Below, piece after piece: positions 61,129 to 64,000 of a stretch of DNA of 64,000 bases (position 1 is its first letter; each line of letters opens with the position of its first letter). The notes under the pieces are model-generated. The model was not told where the DNA came from and ran no database searches. It saw only the letters and a list, made by a program, of their open reading frames with translations. The DNA is from Mucilaginibacter boryungensis (GTDB lineage Bacteria > Bacteroidota > Bacteroidia > Sphingobacteriales > Sphingobacteriaceae). The DNA lies in assembly GCF_015221995.1 (NCBI RefSeq), contig NZ_JADFFM010000001.1:2108001-2172000 (forward strand). The letters are read 5' to 3'. A program made the position numbers and the translations under genes.

Positions 61129-61242
61129 ATGAAAAGTACTAACAACATCCAACACAAATTTTCAGATACGCAAACGCGTAAGTCTTTTAGCTGTCATACC
61201 ACTAATAATGGCGTGCTGATTTGTTGTTGCTGCTGCTGTTAA
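61129..61242 (+). CDS. Poly-cysteine leader peptide (37 aa) downstream of the SAM riboswitch
   Basis: A 37-codon frame starting 9 nt after the riboswitch. The sequence is polar, with one Cys at residue 22, and ends in LICCCCCC: six consecutive Cys codons (TGT TGT TGC TGC TGC TGT) followed directly by the stop. Six Cys codons in a row are unlikely by chance. Leader peptides rich in the amino acid that the operon supplies are a known attenuation device, and poly-Cys leaders are known upstream of cysteine operons in mycobacteria. Here it would sense charged tRNA-Cys in front of metX-hom. The mechanism is inference; no product is known. Confidence 0.75.
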   Translation: MKSTNNIQHKFSDTQTRKSFSCHTTNNGVLICCCCCC

Positions 61243-61482
61243 GCTGTAACCACGTTTCCTTTTCTTTTTACTGAAAATACGTGCATAGCTTACAATAGCT
61301 TATCTAACTCTATTTCAATTCATTAACAAACTTATTCAAACACATACCATGATAATTATCTATACCAATTCCTGTTATAAGACAATAACTGATACCCTCA
61401 ATTAACAAGACCATTTTTTAGTTTATAAGTGATATAGTAAGGTTATTAAAGGTTGCAGGCCTAAATAGCCGGTTTTTAAACA
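61243..61482. other. Leader region between the Cys peptide and metX
   Basis: 240 bp without a gene. One moderate hairpin is visible: CACGT (61251-61255) with ACGTG (61279-61283), extended by TTTTC/GAAAA, starting 8 bp after the Cys-codon stop. No clear intrinsic terminator with a U-run was found. A chance 18-codon frame at 61349-61405 is not convincing. Confidence 0.5.
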
Positions 61483-62535
61483 ATGAATACACAAATATTT
61501 AAATATCAACAGCCATTTGAACTGGAATCGGGCAAGCAACTGCTGGAGCTTGAAATAGGTTTCCATACTTATGGTACATTAAATAAACAACGTAATAATG
61601 TAGTTTGGGTATGCCACGCACTAACAGCTAATTCAGATGTGCTGGATTGGTGGAAAGGTTTATTCGGTGAGAACGATTATTTTAACCCCGAAGAACATTA
61701 CATTGTTTGCGCCAATATTTTAGGTTCGACCTACGGTACTACCAGTCCTTTAAGTGTTAATCCGGCTACCGGCCTGCCCTACTATCTTACATTTCCTGAT
61801 TATACAATCCGGGATATTGTTAAAGCGCATCAATTACTGGCTAATCATTTAGGGGTTGATAGTATTGAAGTATTATTAGGAGGCTCCTTAGGCGGTCAGC
61901 AGGCTTTGGAATGGAGTATTATGGAGCCAAACCGGATAAAAAACCTGGTTTTAATAGCCACCAATGCCCGTCATTCACCCTGGGGCATTGCCTTTAACGA
62001 ATCGCAGCGCCTGGCCTTAAGTGCTGATACAACCTTTTATAATAATACGCCCGATGGCGGCAGCAAAGGCTTGAAAGCAGCACGTAGTATTGCGCTTATC
62101 TCCTATCGTACCTATAAAACATACGGGGTTACCCAGCAAGAACAAACCGACGAACTACACAATTACCGTGCAGCCAGCTATCAGAATTACCAGGGTCAAA
62201 AATTGGTTAACCGTTTTAATGCATATAGCTATTGGTATTTAACTAAAGTAATGGACTCGCATAATGTGGGCCGTAACCGCCAGGGCGTAGAAAGAGCTCT
62301 GAGTACTATTACTGCTAAAACACTGGTAATCGGCATTAAATCTGATGTATTATTCCCTATCGAAGAGCAGCAATATCTGTTCAGACAAATACCGAAGGCT
62401 GCTTTGGCTGAAATAGATTCGTTTTATGGGCACGACGGATTTTTAATTGATACAGAGAATCTGACAAATATTATTTCATCTTTTTTAAAAACCGACGTAA
62501 AAGGTAAGATTATTGACTTGCAGCAAACCGCATAA
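61483..62535 (+). CDS. metX: Homoserine O-acetyltransferase
   Basis: A 350-residue alpha/beta-hydrolase-fold acyltransferase of the MetX family. The catalytic Ser is S135 (LLGGSLGGQQALEW), with Asp in IKSDVLFPIEEQ and His in YGHDGFLID (about 317). It acetylates homoserine for the methionine pathway; succinyl versus acetyl specificity is not fully readable, but MetX enzymes of Bacteroidetes are usually acetyltransferases. It is controlled by the SAM riboswitch and Cys leader upstream. Homoserine dehydrogenase follows 6 bp after its stop. Confidence 0.93.
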   Translation: MNTQIFKYQQPFELESGKQLLELEIGFHTYGTLNKQRNNVVWVCHALTANSDVLDWWKGLFGENDYFNPEEHYIVCANILGSTYGTTSPLSVNPATGLPYYLTFPDYTIRDIVKAHQLLANHLGVDSIEVLLGGSLGGQQALEWSIMEPNRIKNLVLIATNARHSPWGIAFNESQRLALSADTTFYNNTPDGGSKGLKAARSIALISYRTYKTYGVTQQEQTDELHNYRAASYQNYQGQKLVNRFNAYSYWYLTKVMDSHNVGRNRQGVERALSTITAKTLVIGIKSDVLFPIEEQQYLFRQIPKAALAEIDSFYGHDGFLIDTENLTNIISSFLKTDVKGKIIDLQQTA

Positions 62536-62541
62536 TATACA

Positions 62542-63777
62542 ATGAGCAAAAAACTTAAAATTGGACTTTTTGGCTTTGGCGTTGTTGGCCAGGGCTTATA
62601 CGATATTATCCGCACTAAAAACCTGAATATTGAGATCGTTAAGATCGCCATTAAAGATCCTACAAAGAAACGTACCCTGCCACCGGAGCTTTTCACGACC
62701 GATAAAGATGAGTTATTGAATAACCCGGAGATAAATACGATTGTTGAATTAATAAACGATACGGAAGCGGCATATGATATCGTATCTACCGCTTTAAAAA
62801 CCGGGCGCAACGTTGTATCAGCCAGTAAAAAAATGCTGGCGATTTATTTGCAGGAATTAATTGACCTGCAACATCAATACGGTACATCATTATTGTACGA
62901 AGCTTCCGTGTGCGGTAGTATTCCGATAATCCGTAATCTGGAGGAGTATTATGATAACGAACTGCTGCACTCTATCAGCGGCATATTCAACGGTTCATCT
63001 AATTACATCCTATCAAAGGGCTATAATGAGAATATGGATTATGATACCGCGCTTAAGCTGGCACAGGACCTTGGTTTTGCCGAAACTGACCCAACGCTTG
63101 ACGTTGGTGGGTTTGACGCCAAGTATAAGCTGGTGATAGCAGCCGCGCACGCCTATGGTGTAGTGGTGAAACCAGAGAAAGTGCTCAATGTAGGTATCCA
63201 AAACCTACACGCAAACGACTTGCAATATGCGCGGGAAAAGAAACTGAAGATTAAACTGGTGCCTGTTGCTAAAGAGTTGGATGACCAACATGTTACTATG
63301 TTTGTGTTACCTAAGTTTGTGAATGAACACGAATTTCTTTACAATGTAGATTACGAATACAATTGTGTTACCGTACAGGCGGCTTTTGCCGATCAGCAAT
63401 TCTTTTATGGAAAAGGCGCCGGCGGCCATCCTACCGGCTCCGCTGTGTTATCAGATATCGCAGCCTTGCGCTATGATTATCAATATGAGTATAAAAAGGC
63501 GCACAATAAAAAGGACTTGCGGTTTACTAATAACGTAGAACTCAATATTTACCTGCGTTATGAAGATGACGACCTGGTTGAAGCACTACAGTTTGAATAT
63601 ATTCATGAACGCTTTTATTCAGGTAATTACAAGTTTGTTACCGGGAAGATCAACCTACAAAACCTGATAGATAATCAACACCGTATATCAAATAGCAAGG
63701 CCTTTGTGGCTTTTGCCAATCAGCTAACAGGGGTTAGTTTAGCCACAGCGGCAAAACAAACGGCTGAAGTTCTTTAG
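62542..63777 (+). CDS. hom: Homoserine dehydrogenase
   Basis: A 411-residue enzyme that reduces aspartate semialdehyde to homoserine, the branch point to methionine and threonine. The NAD(P)-binding Rossmann motif GLFGFGVVGQGLYDII is at 8-23, ASKKMLA (about 94-100) and the catalytic core YEASVCGSIPIIRNLEEYYDN-like and GSSNYILSK, DPTLDVGGFDAKYKLVIAAAHAYG follow. It shares the metX operon and terminates at 63801. There is no clear ACT domain. Confidence 0.93.
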   Translation: MSKKLKIGLFGFGVVGQGLYDIIRTKNLNIEIVKIAIKDPTKKRTLPPELFTTDKDELLNNPEINTIVELINDTEAAYDIVSTALKTGRNVVSASKKMLAIYLQELIDLQHQYGTSLLYEASVCGSIPIIRNLEEYYDNELLHSISGIFNGSSNYILSKGYNENMDYDTALKLAQDLGFAETDPTLDVGGFDAKYKLVIAAAHAYGVVVKPEKVLNVGIQNLHANDLQYAREKKLKIKLVPVAKELDDQHVTMFVLPKFVNEHEFLYNVDYEYNCVTVQAAFADQQFFYGKGAGGHPTGSAVLSDIAALRYDYQYEYKKAHNKKDLRFTNNVELNIYLRYEDDDLVEALQFEYIHERFYSGNYKFVTGKINLQNLIDNQHRISNSKAFVAFANQLTGVSLATAAKQTAEVL

Positions 63778-63800
63778 TAGATTTATTGGCTAAACACTTA

Positions 63801-63831
63801 AAAGGCTTCCTTTACCGGGAGCCTTTTTTAT
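63801..63831 (+). terminator. Intrinsic terminator of the metX-hom operon
   Basis: AAAGGCTTCC (63801-63810) and GGGAGCCTTT (63817-63826), one wobble, followed by a T-run. Confidence 0.88.
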
Positions 63832-63900
63832 TGAACCAATTTTCACCACATAATATTTAACTTTATCTTTACCACACAAATAGGTGACTATCCCCGGTTA

Positions 63901-64000
63901 ATGTCGAAACTTTATAAACTTTTTACCAATAAAATATTTATAACCGTACTATGGTTTGGGCTTAGCCTTTTCGCAGTAGTAAAAATGGTTTTCGCGCATT
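63901..64000 (+). CDS. N-terminal part of a membrane-anchored protein (truncated by window end)
   Basis: The frame starts at ATG 63901 and runs off the right edge after 33 codons. It has a short basic head (MSKLYKLFTNK) followed by a hydrophobic helix (IFITVLWFGLSLFAVVKMVFA), like a signal anchor. Not enough to name the family. Confidence 0.5.
   Translation, partial: MSKLYKLFTNKIFITVLWFGLSLFAVVKMVFAH

Noticed and set aside
61349..61405. Second short frame (18 codons) between the Cys leader and metX
   Set aside because: No sequence feature supports it (a single Cys, AT-rich), and a frame of this size is expected by chance in AT-rich DNA.
1..64000. tRNA, rRNA, CRISPR arrays, insertion sequences, prophage or toxin-antitoxin loci
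   Set aside because: I looked for T-loop sequences, regular direct repeats with spacers, transposase motifs and paired small genes and found none that hold up by reading alone. A tRNAscan or ISfinder search would settle this.

Overview
The window looks like a chromosomal segment of a Bacteroidetes bacterium, most likely family Sphingobacteriaceae (Mucilaginibacter/Pedobacter-like). The reasons are: promoters of the Bacteroidetes type (TTG, 19-21 nt spacer, TAnnTTTG) in front of several genes; A-rich start regions with almost no Shine-Dalgarno sequences; family content typical of the group (DUF3667, DUF2807 head-GIN, DUF4142, PepSY-like, a PorE-like OmpA protein, MacB-type permeases); and the futalosine route to menaquinone. 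This is inference from gene content; no 16S rRNA or tRNA gene is visible.

Layout. 1-6.5 kb: end of a DEAD-box RNA helicase, an ArsR regulator/SRPBCC operon with tandem operators, an HscA/DnaK-type chaperone and small hypothetical or envelope proteins. 6.7-11.4 kb: an ABC efflux set (permease, ATPase, TolC) with no membrane-fusion protein. 11.6-16.3 kb: two outer-membrane beta-barrels, DUF3667, a nucleoside MFS permease, and a bifunctional nuclease that ends the etfB-etfA operon (to 18 kb). 18-26 kb: TPR protein, chromate transporter, dnaB, rlmB, mannose-1-phosphate guanylyltransferase, recQ. 26-35 kb: PorE-like OmpA protein, queE, Rieske ferredoxin, folD, lepA and a putative glycoside hydrolase lipoprotein. 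35-42 kb: Y-family polymerase, an 830-bp gene-free region with a strong candidate for a structured non-coding RNA, PhoH, a sparse repeat-bearing region and a FUSC-family membrane protein. 42-53 kb: PEP carboxylase with a ThuA protein, DUF4142, DUF763, and a gyrA-TPR-TPR operon. 53-59.7 kb: hemF, an MFS transporter, a cold-shock gene with a long leader, a PepSY-like protein, and mqnE-phosphatase-mqnA. 59.8-63.8 kb: methionine/homoserine genes, where a SAM riboswitch is followed by a 37-codon reading frame ending in six consecutive cysteine codons, then metX and homoserine dehydrogenase.

The two most interesting items are (1) the SAM riboswitch plus poly-cysteine leader in front of metX-hom, which would let one mRNA sense both SAM and charged tRNA-Cys, and (2) the roughly 350-nt predicted RNA at about 36934-37285, with a near-consensus promoter, tetraloop-capped hairpins and an intrinsic terminator but no reading frame. 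Around these the intergenic DNA carries several repeat families (palindromic, word-based and octamer clusters). Much of the rest is ordinary housekeeping sequence. No CRISPR array, insertion sequence, prophage or tRNA gene was found. Residue positions marked about are counted by eye.
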